Notes: generated from the letters alone by a model not told the origin. Positions 18,056-26,895 are shown, numbered from the stretch's first letter. The stretch: DNA of 64,000 nt from Geodermatophilus dictyosporus (GCF_900115505.1 NZ_FOWQ01000006.1:1-64000); one strand, 5' to 3'. Made by a program: numbers and translations.

Positions 18056-18898
18056 ATGGCCGACGAGCGCCCCCGCCGCAGGCGGACGCCCCGCACCGGG
18101 ACCGTCCTGCGCACCACGCGCGTGACGCCGCACACCGTCCGCGTCGTCCTCGGGGGCGACGGGCTGGCCGGGTTCGCGCCCGAGCACGCCGACTCCTACG
18201 TCAAGCTGCTCTTCCCGCCGGCCGGTGCCCCCTACGGCGCGCCCTTCGACGTCGACGACGTCCAGGCGCGGCTGCCGCGGGAGCAGTGGCCGGTCACGCG
18301 CACCTACACCGTGCGTGCCTGGGACGCCGATGCCGGCGAGCTCACCGTCGACGTCGTCCTGCACGGCGACCAGGGCGTCGCCGGCCCGTGGGCCGCCGCG
18401 GCCCGGCCGGGGGAGACCCTGCAGCTGTTCGGCCCCGGCGGCGCCTACACGCCGGCCGCCGACGCCGGCTGGCACCTGCTCGCCGGCGACGAGACGGCGC
18501 TGCCGGCGATCGCCGCCGCGCTGGAGGCGCTGCCCGCCGGCGCGCGGGCCGAGGTGTTCGTCGAGGTCGACGGCCCGGAGGAGGAGCAGGACCTCACCGC
18601 CGGTCCCGGAGTGCGGCTCACCTGGGTGCACCGCGGCGCGGCGCCGGGCGTGGCGCTGGTCGCCGCCGTCTGCGGCGCGGACCTGCCCGCGGGCGACGTC
18701 CACGCGTTCGTGCACGGCGAGGCCGGCGCGGTCCGCGAGCTGCGGCGCTTCCTGCGCAGCGGCCTGGGGGTGCCGCCGGAGCGGATGTCGGTCTCGGGCT
18801 ACTGGCGGCTGGGCCGCACCGAGGACCGGTGGCAGGCCGAGAAGCGCGAGTGGAACGCCGCGGTCGAGGCCGAGGAGCGGGGCCTGGCCCTCGCCTGA
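18056..18898 (+). CDS. Siderophore-interacting protein (ferric-siderophore reductase family)
   Basis: This 280-residue protein of the SIP/ViuB family has the FAD-binding motif RTYTVR (near 82), VLHGDQGVAGPW (a conserved SIP segment), GGAYTP, and the C-terminal NAD(P)-site motif SGYWRLGRTEDRWQAEK. These flavoproteins reduce Fe(III)-siderophores in the cytoplasm to release iron. The ribosome site GAGGAG precedes the ATG and an iron box lies directly upstream. No siderophore transporter gene is intact in the window, but a decayed iron-siderophore binding protein gene sits 7 kb away. Confidence 0.93.
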   Translation: MADERPRRRRTPRTGTVLRTTRVTPHTVRVVLGGDGLAGFAPEHADSYVKLLFPPAGAPYGAPFDVDDVQARLPREQWPVTRTYTVRAWDADAGELTVDVVLHGDQGVAGPWAAAARPGETLQLFGPGGAYTPAADAGWHLLAGDETALPAIAAALEALPAGARAEVFVEVDGPEEEQDLTAGPGVRLTWVHRGAAPGVALVAAVCGADLPAGDVHAFVHGEAGAVRELRRFLRSGLGVPPERMSVSGYWRLGRTEDRWQAEKREWNAAVEAEERGLALA

Positions 18899-18931
18899 CC
18901 CTCGCCCGGCCCTCGCCCGGCCCTCGCCCGG
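18888..18931. repeat. Four 11-bp tandem repeats across the stop codon
   Basis: The unit CCCTCGCCCGG occurs three times (18899-18931), preceded by a variant CCCTCGCCTGA that includes the stop codon of the siderophore gene. This looks like slippage growth of the 3' end. It leaves the protein end unchanged because the stop lies in the first unit. Confidence 0.6.
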
Positions 18932-18965
18932 CCCCGCCCGACGGAGGACCCGCGGGAGGTCCGGG

Positions 18966-19754
18966 TCAGGGGCGCCAGGGGAACCGCGGCGGGCGGCGCT
19001 CGGTGAAGGCGGCCACGCCCTCGGCCAGCTCGCCGCTGGCGGCCGTCTCCCGGTACCAGCGCGCCGCCAGCGCCTGGACCGCCTCGTCGTCCCGGCCGTC
19101 GGCCAGCGCCGCGACGACCTCCTTGGCCGCCCGCTGGGTCAGCGCGGAGCGCGAGGCGAGCACCTCGGCGAACCGGCGCACCTCCCCGGCGAGGTCGCCG
19201 GCGGGCAGCAGCCGGTCGACCAGCCCGGTGCGCAGCGCGTTCTCCGCGTCGAGCAGCTCGCCGGAGTACAGCAGGTAGCGCGCCGTCGCGGGGCCCACGA
19301 GCTGCACCAGCTGCCGGACCGACGTCGGGGTGAAGACGATGCCGACCCGGGCCGGGGTGACGCCGAAGACGCCGGTCGGGTCGGTGAACCGCAGGTCGCA
19401 GCACGTGGCCAGCTCGACGCCGCCGCCGATGCAGTGCCCGCGCACCATGGCGATCGTCGGGCGGGGGAAGTCGCGCAGCGCGGCCTGGGCGGCGAGGTTG
19501 TCCCGCCGCAGCTGGGCCATGGGGTCTCCGCTGTCGGGGCCGCCGAGCAGGTCGCCGATGTCGGCGCCGGCGCAGAAGCTCGGCCCGGCGCCGGTCACCA
19601 CCAGCACCCGCACCGCCGGGTCGTCGGCCAGCCCGGCCAGCACGCCGGGCAGCGCGGCCCACATGCCGGCGGTGAGCGCGTTGCGCTTCTCCGAGCGGTC
19701 GATCGTGAGGACGGCGACCGCGTCGTCGCGGGTGACCTTCAGGTTCTCCGGCAC
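18966..19754 (-). CDS. Enoyl-CoA hydratase/isomerase family protein
   Basis: This 262-residue crotonase-fold protein has the oxyanion-hole segments FCAGADIGDLL (near 60) and GHCIGGGVELA (near 105), plus FTPTSVRQLVQLVGPATARYLL downstream. The usual catalytic Glu pair of true hydratases is not clear: the position after GVELATCCDLR is followed by FGVTPARVGIVF. An isomerase or other acyl-CoA activity is therefore equally possible. The start is GTG, three bases after the stop of the upstream metallopeptidase gene, giving a two-gene operon. Confidence 0.9.
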   Translation of the reverse strand: MPENLKVTRDDAVAVLTIDRSEKRNALTAGMWAALPGVLAGLADDPAVRVLVVTGAGPSFCAGADIGDLLGGPDSGDPMAQLRRDNLAAQAALRDFPRPTIAMVRGHCIGGGVELATCCDLRFTDPTGVFGVTPARVGIVFTPTSVRQLVQLVGPATARYLLYSGELLDAENALRTGLVDRLLPAGDLAGEVRRFAEVLASRSALTQRAAKEVVAALADGRDDEAVQALAARWYRETAASGELAEGVAAFTERRPPRFPWRP

Positions 19755-19757
19755 GGC

Positions 19758-20657
19758 TCAGCCCAGGTCGTCGGTGGCGAAGGTGTCGCACTGCGCCGGG
19801 TCACCGGTCTCGTACCCGGTGAGGAACCAGCGCTGGCGCTGCTCCGACGAGCCGTGCGTGAAGGTGTCCTGGTCCACGGTGCCCCCGCCGAGGTTCTCCT
19901 GGATGAAGTCGTCGCCGATCCGGCCGGCGGTGTCCAGCGCGCGGTCGACGTCGTCCTGGGTGATCTCCTCGATCAGCGGCGCGCCGGAGGCGTCGGGCAC
20001 CGTCTCGGCGTGGTTCGCCCAGGCGCCGGCGTAGCAGTCGGCCTGCAGCTCCAGCCGCACGGTGCCGCTGGTCGGGCCGGTCTCGCCGGGCGTCACCAGC
20101 CGGTTGGCGCCGAGCAGGTTCTGCACGTGGTGGCCGTACTCGTGGGCCAGCACGTAGGCGTTGGGGAACGCCCCGCCCTCGGCGCCGAACTGCGAGCGCA
20201 GCGTGTCGAAGAACGACAGGTCGATGTACACCAGCTGGTCGGCCGGGCAGTAGAACGGGCCCGAGCCGCTGGTGGCGCCGCCGCAGCCGGTCGGCGTCCG
20301 GCCGGAGAAGTAGACGGTGTCGGTGGGCACGTACTGCGCGCCGAGCTCCTGCGACCAGTAGTCCTGGATCGAGTCGATGTCGGCGAGGACCGCGCACTCC
20401 ACCGAGTCGTTCGCGTCACCGGTCTCGTCGCAGGACTGCTCGAGCACGCTGTTGTCGGCCGTCTCGCCCTCGCCCAGCCCGGCCAGCGCCCCGAGGGCCG
20501 CGCTGCTGTCACCGCCGCCGAGGACCTGGAACAGCACGACGACGAGGACGCCGACCAGCCCGAGCCCGCCGCCGCCGACGGCCAGCCCCCGGCCGCCCCC
20601 GCGCCGCCGGTCCTGGACGTGCGAGGTGTCGAGCCGGCCGCCCTCCCTGTACCGCAT
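19758..20657 (-). CDS. Neutral zinc metallopeptidase, membrane-anchored (PF04228)
   Basis: This 299-residue protein has a short basic cytoplasmic N-terminus, one transmembrane helix (GLGLVGVLVVVLFQVLGGG, about 30-48) and an extracytoplasmic peptidase domain. The zinc motif HEYGHHVQ (near 166) and the downstream metal ligand in ELQADCYAGAWA are both present. Cysteines in TPTGCGG and FYCPAD may form a disulfide outside. The start is ATG at 20657 with GGAGGG upstream. The family (YpfJ-like) is widespread, with unknown substrates. Confidence 0.92.
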   Translation of the reverse strand: MRYREGGRLDTSHVQDRRRGGGRGLAVGGGGLGLVGVLVVVLFQVLGGGDSSAALGALAGLGEGETADNSVLEQSCDETGDANDSVECAVLADIDSIQDYWSQELGAQYVPTDTVYFSGRTPTGCGGATSGSGPFYCPADQLVYIDLSFFDTLRSQFGAEGGAFPNAYVLAHEYGHHVQNLLGANRLVTPGETGPTSGTVRLELQADCYAGAWANHAETVPDASGAPLIEEITQDDVDRALDTAGRIGDDFIQENLGGGTVDQDTFTHGSSEQRQRWFLTGYETGDPAQCDTFATDDLG

Positions 20658-20747
20658 GCTGTGGCTGCCCTCCGCTCCGGTGTGCGGACCCGACCGTGCC
20701 ACCGGCTCCCCGGCGCCGCGACCCGGGCCGGCCGGGACGCGGGTCGC

Positions 20748-22346
20748 TCAGCGACGGCGGCGGCGGGTGCCGAACAGGCCGCGGGTGAGCTCGCGGCCCA
20801 GCGCCGAGGCCGCCGAGCGCGCGAAGGAGCGGAACACCGGGGAGGCCATGACGTCGGACAGCACGCCGCCGTCGCCGGGCTCCTCGGGTCGCCCGCCTCG
20901 ACGCCGGGGCGCCGGCTCCTCCCGCGGGACCGGCTCCGCCCGGGGCGCCGCCGGCGCCGGCGCGAGCCGGGCGGCGAGCAGCTCGCGCGCCGACTCGCGG
21001 TCGACGGGGGTGCCGTAGCGCGGCTGCAGCGGTGAGGCGGCCACGGCCGCGGCCATCTCCCCGGGCGGCACGGTGCCCATGCCGGCCCGCGGCGCGCGGA
21101 GCACCGTCCACGCCAGCGGGGTGGGTGCGCCGCGCTCGGACAGCACGGTGACCGCCGCCTCGCCGGTGCCCAGCGACGTCAGCAGGCCGGCCACGTCGTC
21201 GTAGACGTCGCTGCGGGGGAACGTCCGGACCGTCTTCCTGAGCGCGTCGGCGTCCTCGGGGGTGAAGGCGCGCAGCGCGTGCTGCACCCGGTTGCCCAGC
21301 TGGCCGAGCACGTCGGAGGGGACGTCGGTGGGCTGCTGGGTGACGAGGAAGACGCCGACGCCCTTGGACCGGATCAGCCGCACGGTCTGGGTGACCGCGG
21401 TGAGGAACGCCTTGCTCGCGCCGCGGAAGAGCAGGTGCGCCTCGTCGAGGAAGAAGACCACCTTCGGCTTCTCCAGGTCGCCCACCTCGGGCAGCTGCTC
21501 GAACAGCTCGGCGAGCAGCCACACCAGGAACGTGGAGAACAGCGCCGGCCGGTCGGCGACGGCGGGCAGCTCCACGGCGCTGATGACGCCGCGGCCGTCG
21601 GACGCGGTGCGGATGAGGTCGTCGGGGTCGAAGGCGGGCTCGCCGAAGAAGACGTCGCCGCCGAGGTCCTCCAGCGCCACGAGCTCGCGCAGGATCACCC
21701 CCGCCGTGGCCCTGGACAGCCCGCCCAGGCCGGCCAGCTCCTCCTTGCCCTCCGTGCCGGTCAGCCAGGTGAGCAGCGCGCGCAGGTCGGCCAGGTCGAG
21801 CAGCGGCAGGCCGGCGGCGTCGGCGTGGTGGAACACCAGCCCCAGGGAGCTCTCCTGGGTGGCGTTGAGGTCGAGCACCTTGGCCAGCAGCACGGGGCCG
21901 AAGTCGCTGACCGTCGCCCGCACCGGCACGCCGGTGCCCAGGCCGCCGAGGGCCAGGTACTCGACGGGGAACCCGGTGGGCTGCCACGGGTCGCCGGTGT
22001 CGGCCGCGCGCCGGGTGACCCGCTCGGTGGCCTCCCCGGGCCGGGCCAGGCCCGCCAGGTCGCCCTTGAGGTCGGCCAGCACGACCGGCACCCCGGCCGC
22101 CGACAGCTGCTCGGCCATCAGCTGCAGCGTCCGGGTCTTGCCGGTGCCGGTGGCGCCGGCGATCAGGCCGTGCCGGTTGAGCGCCGCCAGCGGCAGCCGC
22201 ACCTGCTCGTCCGGGTGGGTCCGCCCGCCGGCGTGCACGGCACCGAGGTCGAGGGCCGGGCCCCCGACGGCGTACCCGGCCGCGATCCGGGCCGCGGCCG
22301 CCGCGGCGTCGTCGTCGGGCGTGGGGGTGGCGCTGGGCTGGCTCAC
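20748..22346 (-). CDS. HerA-like (DUF853) ATPase
   Basis: This 532-residue protein of the helicase HerA-like/DUF853 family has Walker A GATGTGKT near residue 68, LADLKGDLAGL, Walker B KVVFFLDEAHLLFRG near 275, and the motif VTQQPTDVPSDVLGQLGNRV as sensor region. It closes with a Pro/Arg-rich linker and a C-terminal helix (RSFARSAASALGRELTRGLF) typical of the family. The biochemical role is unproven; the core is that of an FtsK/HerA motor. The start is GTG at 22346, giving MSQPS. No NurA-type nuclease gene lies beside it. Confidence 0.9.
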   Translation of the reverse strand: MSQPSATPTPDDDAAAAAARIAAGYAVGGPALDLGAVHAGGRTHPDEQVRLPLAALNRHGLIAGATGTGKTRTLQLMAEQLSAAGVPVVLADLKGDLAGLARPGEATERVTRRAADTGDPWQPTGFPVEYLALGGLGTGVPVRATVSDFGPVLLAKVLDLNATQESSLGLVFHHADAAGLPLLDLADLRALLTWLTGTEGKEELAGLGGLSRATAGVILRELVALEDLGGDVFFGEPAFDPDDLIRTASDGRGVISAVELPAVADRPALFSTFLVWLLAELFEQLPEVGDLEKPKVVFFLDEAHLLFRGASKAFLTAVTQTVRLIRSKGVGVFLVTQQPTDVPSDVLGQLGNRVQHALRAFTPEDADALRKTVRTFPRSDVYDDVAGLLTSLGTGEAAVTVLSERGAPTPLAWTVLRAPRAGMGTVPPGEMAAAVAASPLQPRYGTPVDRESARELLAARLAPAPAAPRAEPVPREEPAPRRRGGRPEEPGDGGVLSDVMASPVFRSFARSAASALGRELTRGLFGTRRRRR

Positions 22347-22372
22347 GCCGGCGACCGTAGCGACGGCGGCTC

Positions 22373-23218
22373 TCAGGCGCGCTCCGCCGGCTCGGCGGCG
22401 GTCTGCGGGGCGGCGTCGGGCTGGTCGCGCAGGAACAGGTACCAGTACGACGTCCCGACGAACACGACCGCGCCGACCAGGTTGCCCACGCCGGCCAGCG
22501 ACCAGTTGAGCAGGGTGTCGCCCCAGTTGGCGCCCTCGACGCCGGCGAACACCGCGGCCGGCAGGAAGAACATGTTGGCGACGACGTGGTCGAAGCCCAT
22601 CGCGACGAAGGCCATGACCGGGAAGAAGACCGCCAGGATCTTGCCCGAGACGCTCGAGGACGCCAGCGACATCCACACCGCCAGGCAGACCAGCCAGTTG
22701 CACCCGAGGCCCCGCAGGAACGTCTCCCACGCGGTGTGGTGGGTCTTGCCGTCGGCGATCTCCGCCAGCCGGGCGAAGGTCAGCCCCGCACTGCCGGTGC
22801 TCTCCGGGTCGCCGATGACACCGGTGGACACCGCGAGGAAGTAGGCGACGAACAGCGCCCCCAGCAGGTTGCCGAGCAGCACCAGGGTGAGGTTCCGGAC
22901 GACGTCCCCGACCGCGATCTTGCCGTTCATGGCGCCCAGCGGGACCAGCATCATGTTGCCGGTGGCCAGGTCGGAGCCGGCGATCAGCACGAGCACCAGG
23001 CCGAGGGTGAAGGCCGCCCCCATGAACAGCGTGGGCAGCGTGCCCCAGGTCTCCGCGGCCAGCCCCGAGGACACGGTGATCGCGACCAGCGCCCCGAAGG
23101 AGATGTAGGCGCCGGCGAGGAAGGCGCTCACCAGCACCCGGTCCCAGGTGCGGTGCACCTTCTTCGCGCCGGTCGAGCTGGCGACCCGTGCGATCTCGGC
23201 GGGCTCCTTGGCGGTCAT
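22373..23218 (-). CDS. Formate/nitrite transporter family channel
   Basis: This 281-residue FocA/NirC-family protein has about six transmembrane helices, with the family motifs GAYISFGALVAI (first helix), AGSDLATGNMMLVPLGAMNGK (about 85-105), GCNWLVCLAVWM (around 180) and GFDHVVANMFFLPAAVF. It should form a pentameric channel for formate, nitrite or a similar small anion. The ribosome site GGGGAGG precedes ATG 23218. No nitrite reductase or formate lyase gene is near, so the substrate is open. Confidence 0.93.
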   Translation of the reverse strand: MTAKEPAEIARVASSTGAKKVHRTWDRVLVSAFLAGAYISFGALVAITVSSGLAAETWGTLPTLFMGAAFTLGLVLVLIAGSDLATGNMMLVPLGAMNGKIAVGDVVRNLTLVLLGNLLGALFVAYFLAVSTGVIGDPESTGSAGLTFARLAEIADGKTHHTAWETFLRGLGCNWLVCLAVWMSLASSSVSGKILAVFFPVMAFVAMGFDHVVANMFFLPAAVFAGVEGANWGDTLLNWSLAGVGNLVGAVVFVGTSYWYLFLRDQPDAAPQTAAEPAERA

Positions 23219-23345
23219 CGCGCCTCCCCGGGGACTGGGCGTCGCCCCGGACGCTAGCGGTACGGGATCGTCCGCGCCGCCCGGGGACGGTCCCGGTGCG
23301 GGGATGGCCCTAGGGTCGGGGCGTCCACCGAGCCGGGAGGGGTCC

Positions 23346-23729
23346 ATGGCGTTCTCGAACCGGGTGCGCGGCGCCCTGACCACGACGGTCCTGGCGACCG
23401 CCGCCACCGGCTTCCTCGCCGGCTGCGGCACCGAGGACGAGGAGGAGCAGGTCGCCTACTGCACCAACGAGGACGGCGAGATCGTCGACGACGACTACTG
23501 CGACGACGACTACCGCGGCGGCGGCGGGCTGTTCTTCCTCTACCTCGGCGCCTTCCGCCCCGGCCTGCCGGTCGGCACGGTGCTGCCCGCCGGCGGCACC
23601 CGCGTGAACCCCGCGGACAGCGCCGCCCGCCAGCGCTACGGGCTGCCCGGCACCGGCAAGGTCACCGGGGGGCAGCGGGTGACCGGCGGCATCGGCTCGG
23701 GCGCCGGCGGCTCGGGCTCCGGCTCCTGA
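23346..23729 (+). CDS. Small acidic/glycine-rich lipoprotein
   Basis: This 127-residue protein has a signal peptide (basic RVRGALTTTVLATAATGF) ending in the lipobox LAGC, so it is predicted to be a lipoprotein. An Asp/Glu-rich segment with two further Cys (YCTNEDGEIVDDDYCDDDYR) is followed by a Gly-rich region, ending GSGAGGSGSGS. Its stop is three bases before the ATP-grasp gene. In enterobacteria a short YgiB-type secreted protein is also paired with a YgiC ATP-grasp enzyme, so the pairing looks functional even though the sequences are only loosely similar. Confidence 0.82.
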   Translation: MAFSNRVRGALTTTVLATAATGFLAGCGTEDEEEQVAYCTNEDGEIVDDDYCDDDYRGGGGLFFLYLGAFRPGLPVGTVLPAGGTRVNPADSAARQRYGLPGTGKVTGGQRVTGGIGSGAGGSGSGS

Positions 23730-23732
23730 GCC

Positions 23733-24962
23733 GTGCGGCGCGTCGAGGGCGGCGTCGTCCGGCCCGGGTGGGAGGCCGAGGTCGAGGCCCAGGGACTGGT
23801 CTACAACAAGACCCACCTGCCCGGCGGTGAGGTGCGCAGCTACTGGCGCGAGGGCCCCTTCTACGACTTCACCGCCGCCGAGGTGGCGCGGCTGGAGGGC
23901 TGGGTGGCCCAGCTCTTCGAGATGTGCGTGGCCGCGGGCGACCACGTCGTCGAGCACGACCTGTTCGACCGGATGGGCATCCCGCTCATCGCCCGCTCGG
24001 GCATCCGCACCACCTGGGAGACCGAGCCGCCCAGCGTCTACGGCCGCTTCGACCTGCGCTACGACGGCTCCGGCCCGCCGAGGCTGCTGGAGTTCAACGC
24101 CGACACCCCGACCGGGCTGGTCGAGTCGGCGGTCACGCAGTGGAACTGGCACCTGTTCACCGGGCAGGGCCGCGACCAGTGGAACGCGCTGCACGAGAAG
24201 CTCGTCGCCGCCTGGCAGCGCAACCTGACGCGGTGGGAGCGGCGCACCGGCGTCCGCCCGCGGGTGCACCTGGCGTGGACCAGCGAGGAGTCCTCCGGCG
24301 AGGACCGGATGACCGTCGCCTACCTCATGGACACCGTCGTGCAGGCCGGGTACGAGGCGGTCGAGCTGGTGGTCGAGGACATCGCGCTCGACCCGGGCGA
24401 CGGCCGCTTCTACGACCCGCAGGGCCGCCACCTCGACGTCGTCTTCAAGCTCTACCCCTGGGAGTGGCTGATCGAGGACGAGTTCGGCGCCGCCGTCCTC
24501 GCCGACGCCGCCCGCCCCGGCGGCACCACCTGGGTCGAGCCGGTCTACAAGATGCTGTGGAGCACCAAGGCGCTGCTGCCGGTGTTGTGGCGGCTCTTCG
24601 GCGGCGACCCGGTGCTCTCCCGGCTGCTGCTGCCGGCCTACTTCGCCGACGAGGTGCCCTCCAGCTGGCGGGACTACGTGCGCAAGCCGCTGTGGGGCCG
24701 CGAGGGCGCCAACGTCGAGATCGTCCGCGACGGGCAGGTGGTCACCGCGATGCCCGGCCGGTACGGCACCGAGGGGTTCGTCGTGCAGGAGTTCGCGCCG
24801 CTGCCGGACTTCCCCGGCGTCGACGGCCCGCACCACCCGGTGCTGGGCGCCTGGGTGGTCGACGGCGAGCCGGCCGGTCTCGGGATCCGCGAGAGCGACG
24901 GGCTGATCACCGACAACCTCAGCTTCTTCGTGCCGCACGCCATCGACCACTCGGCGCGCTGA
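23733..24962 (+). CDS. Glutathionylspermidine synthase-family ATP-grasp enzyme (YgiC-like)
   Basis: This 409-residue protein has the GspS C-terminal synthetase fold: RFDLRYDGSGPPRLLEFNAD (metal/ATP-binding acidic motif LLEFNADTPT), VFKLYPWEWLIEDEFG, EPVYKMLWSTKALLPVLW, and PLWGREGANV (ATP contact), near 100-330. It lacks the amidase half of the bifunctional E. coli enzyme. Peptide-bond formation between an amine and a carboxylate is expected; glutathione is unlikely as substrate in actinobacteria. The start is a GTG three bases after the lipoprotein gene. Confidence 0.88.
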   Translation: MRRVEGGVVRPGWEAEVEAQGLVYNKTHLPGGEVRSYWREGPFYDFTAAEVARLEGWVAQLFEMCVAAGDHVVEHDLFDRMGIPLIARSGIRTTWETEPPSVYGRFDLRYDGSGPPRLLEFNADTPTGLVESAVTQWNWHLFTGQGRDQWNALHEKLVAAWQRNLTRWERRTGVRPRVHLAWTSEESSGEDRMTVAYLMDTVVQAGYEAVELVVEDIALDPGDGRFYDPQGRHLDVVFKLYPWEWLIEDEFGAAVLADAARPGGTTWVEPVYKMLWSTKALLPVLWRLFGGDPVLSRLLLPAYFADEVPSSWRDYVRKPLWGREGANVEIVRDGQVVTAMPGRYGTEGFVVQEFAPLPDFPGVDGPHHPVLGAWVVDGEPAGLGIRESDGLITDNLSFFVPHAIDHSAR

Positions 24963-24963
24963 C

Positions 24964-24969
24964 TACGGT
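24964..24969 (+). promoter_or_regulatory. -10 element TACGGT for a leaderless transcript
   Basis: TACGGT is followed by seven bases and then ATG at 24977. It overlaps the end of the preceding gene, so the nitroreductase-like gene may be transcribed separately. Confidence 0.45.
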
Positions 24970-24976
24970 CGGGCGC

Positions 24977-25423
24977 ATGCCACTCGAAGGGGAGTACGAG
25001 CCCAGCTCGCAGCAGTGGGTGCGTGAGCAGGTGGAGCGCTACGAGGCCACCGGCGGCCGGGAGGCCAACACGCTGCTCGACACCGGCCTGCCGGTGGTGG
25101 TCTTCTCCACGCGCGGGGCGCGGACCGGCAAGGTCCGCAAGCAGCCGCTGATGCGGGTGGAGCACGACGGCGTCTACGCGATGGTCGGCTCGCAGGGCGG
25201 GGCGCCGAAGGACCCCGCCTGGGTGGCCAACCTGCGGGCGCACCCCGACCAGGTGACGGTCCAGGACGGCCCGGAGCCGTGGGACGGCGTCGCCCGGGAG
25301 GTCACCGGCGAGGAGAAGGCGCAGTGGTGGGGGCGCGCGGTGGCCGCCTACCCGCCCTACGCCGAGTACCAGCGCAGGACCGACCGGGTCATCCCGGTGT
25401 TCCTCGTCGAGCGCAGGTCGTGA
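24977..25423 (+). CDS. Deazaflavin (F420)-dependent nitroreductase-family protein
   Basis: This 148-residue DDN-type split-barrel protein has the family motifs VVVFSTRGARTGKVRKQPLM (near 40), YAMVGSQGGAPKDPAWVANL (near 72), and YAEYQRRTDRVIPVFLVER at the end. Such enzymes use F420H2 to reduce quinones or nitro compounds, at the membrane or in the cytosol. The length is normal. A strong hairpin lies behind it, probably as terminator. Confidence 0.92.
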   Translation: MPLEGEYEPSSQQWVREQVERYEATGGREANTLLDTGLPVVVFSTRGARTGKVRKQPLMRVEHDGVYAMVGSQGGAPKDPAWVANLRAHPDQVTVQDGPEPWDGVAREVTGEEKAQWWGRAVAAYPPYAEYQRRTDRVIPVFLVERRS

Positions 25424-25464
25424 CCCCGGCACGTCGACCCGGGCAAGGCAGCCCTTGAGTTCGT

Positions 25465-25495
25465 CTCCGGTCGCCGGACGGCCCGGCGACCGGAG
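25465..25495 (+). terminator. 13-bp perfect hairpin behind the F420-dependent enzyme gene
   Basis: The arms 25465-25477 and 25483-25495 are exact reverse complements with a 5-base loop. It lies 42 bases after the upstream stop and just before the start of the decayed binding-protein gene. It is probably a terminator; an attenuator for the following gene is possible. Confidence 0.6.
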
Positions 25496-25503
25496 GGAGG
25501 GCG

Positions 25504-25806
25504 ATGGTGCTCCGGAGACGACGGGGACCCGCCACGGTGACGGGTGCGGTGCTCGGCGCGCTGGCGCTGAGCGGCTGCGGGGGCACCGGCGAGGCGGCCG
25601 AGGCGGCGCCCGCGGAGGAGACCCGCACGGTCGAGCACGCGGTGGGGGAGAGCGAGGTCACCGGCACCCCCGAGCGGGTCGTCGTCCTCGGCTGCCGACA
25701 TCACGACCGTGGGCACCATCGCCGAGCCCGACCTGGAGGCGATCGCGGCGCCCGAGCCCGACCTGGTCCTGTCCGACCAGGTGCGCCACGACCCCCGGGA
25801 GGCAGC
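25504..25806 (+). pseudogene. Decayed iron-siderophore ABC transporter binding lipoprotein
   Basis: The first 60 codons encode a lipoprotein signal (ALALSGCGG) and the start of a FecB/FepB-like binding domain (RTVEHAVGESEVTGTPERVVVL). Near 25692 the frame changes. After what looks like an internal deletion, a second frame reads TTVGTIAEPDLEAIAAPEPD and LVLSDQVRH, the next conserved block of the same family. The gene then stops against the neighbouring minus-strand gene, so roughly two thirds of the protein is missing. It is certainly non-functional as an uptake component. Confidence 0.8.
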
Positions 25807-25807
25807 C

Positions 25808-26881
25808 TCAGGGCAGGGCGGCGGCCAGCTCCGGGACGCGGTCGGCGACGCCGTCGGGGAACGCGGCGAACGGCTCGGTCTCGACCCGGCGGCGGGCGCC
25901 CGTGCCGGTCCACCGCCAGGTGCCCACCGCCCGGCCCCCGACGACCACCGTGGGCCGGAAGACCCCGTTGCCGCCGGGGACGATGCGGTCGGCGTGCTCC
26001 GGCGGCACCGTGCAGGAGCGGTCGGCGTAGCCCAGGACGACCTCGTCGAAGCCGGGCAGCAGGTGCAGGCCCTCGGCCTCCGCGCGGCAGGCGGCCAGCC
26101 GCTCGGGCACCTCCGGGTCCAGGAAGGCCTCGGTGCCCTCGACGTCGACGGCTCCCAGCCGGTCGCGCACGAGCGCCAGGCCGGCCCGGGCGTCGCGCAC
26201 CGTCGTCCCGGCCCAGCGCACCAGGTCGGCCACGGTGGCCGGGCCGTGCCCGGTGAAGAAGCGCAGGGCGAGCTCGGCGAGCGCCTCCTCGCCGGCGAGC
26301 CTGCGGGGCGCGCGCACCCACTCGTCGAGCAGCACGAAGGCCTGGTCGGTGCCCTCGGGAGGGCCGAGGACCAGCGTGCCGGTCTGGGCGAGGAACCACA
26401 GTGAGTGGTAGCCCTTCTGCCCGGCGACGTCGCAGCCGCCGTCGGCCAGCGCGGCCAGCAGCTCGCGGCGGCCCAGCCGGCGGCCGCCGGACAGCGCGGC
26501 GACCGCCACCCCGCGCGCCCGCTCCAGGTCCTCGGGCGTCAGCCCGACGACGGCCCGCCGCCGCGCCGCCCCGGCCAGCACGCGGCCGCCGAGCAGGTCG
26601 AGCAGCCAGGGCAGGTCCTCGGCGGCGGTCAGGTGCAGCGTGCCGCGCATCGGCCACGAGCGGACGACGTCCCCGGCGTCCAGCGCCGCGGCGACCCCGG
26701 CCCTCGACCGGCCGGCGGTCCGCAGCGCCACCGACGTCAGCGCGCCCGGCAGGTCCTGCCCCTGGACGGCGAGCAGCCCGCGGACGGCGGCCGCGGCGTC
26801 GGGGAACGGCGGGCCGGCCACCCGCTGGGCCACCAGCCGCAGCAGTGCGACCTCCCGGGGCGACACGCGGGGCACCGTCAT
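25808..26881 (-). CDS. Winged helix DNA-binding domain protein (HTH_42/YcaQ-like)
   Basis: This 357-residue protein matches the AlkX/YcaQ-like winged-helix family PF06224, with LLAVQGQDLPGALTSVALRT near 40, RSWPMRGTLHLT near 75, HLLPGFDEVVLGYADRS near 280 and a C-terminal GTWRW. The Gln-x-Asp of the QGQD motif is the hallmark linked to DNA-lesion unhooking in some relatives, although activity differs between subfamilies. It is followed closely by a GNAT gene on the same strand side. Its 3' end abuts a decayed gene. Confidence 0.85.
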   Translation of the reverse strand: MTVPRVSPREVALLRLVAQRVAGPPFPDAAAAVRGLLAVQGQDLPGALTSVALRTAGRSRAGVAAALDAGDVVRSWPMRGTLHLTAAEDLPWLLDLLGGRVLAGAARRRAVVGLTPEDLERARGVAVAALSGGRRLGRRELLAALADGGCDVAGQKGYHSLWFLAQTGTLVLGPPEGTDQAFVLLDEWVRAPRRLAGEEALAELALRFFTGHGPATVADLVRWAGTTVRDARAGLALVRDRLGAVDVEGTEAFLDPEVPERLAACRAEAEGLHLLPGFDEVVLGYADRSCTVPPEHADRIVPGGNGVFRPTVVVGGRAVGTWRWTGTGARRRVETEPFAAFPDGVADRVPELAAALP

Positions 26882-26895
26882 GCCCGCAGCCTGCC

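Noticed and set aside
18225-21035. 936-codon plus-strand open frame
   Set aside because: It is antisense to enoyl-CoA hydratase, metallopeptidase and HerA genes and has the repetitive composition of GC-rich shadow frames.
25440-25460. Second IdeR-like box before the decayed binding-protein gene
   Set aside because: CAAGGCAGCCCTTG is a small palindrome, but the spacing between the AGG and CCT halves is too short for a DtxR-type box.
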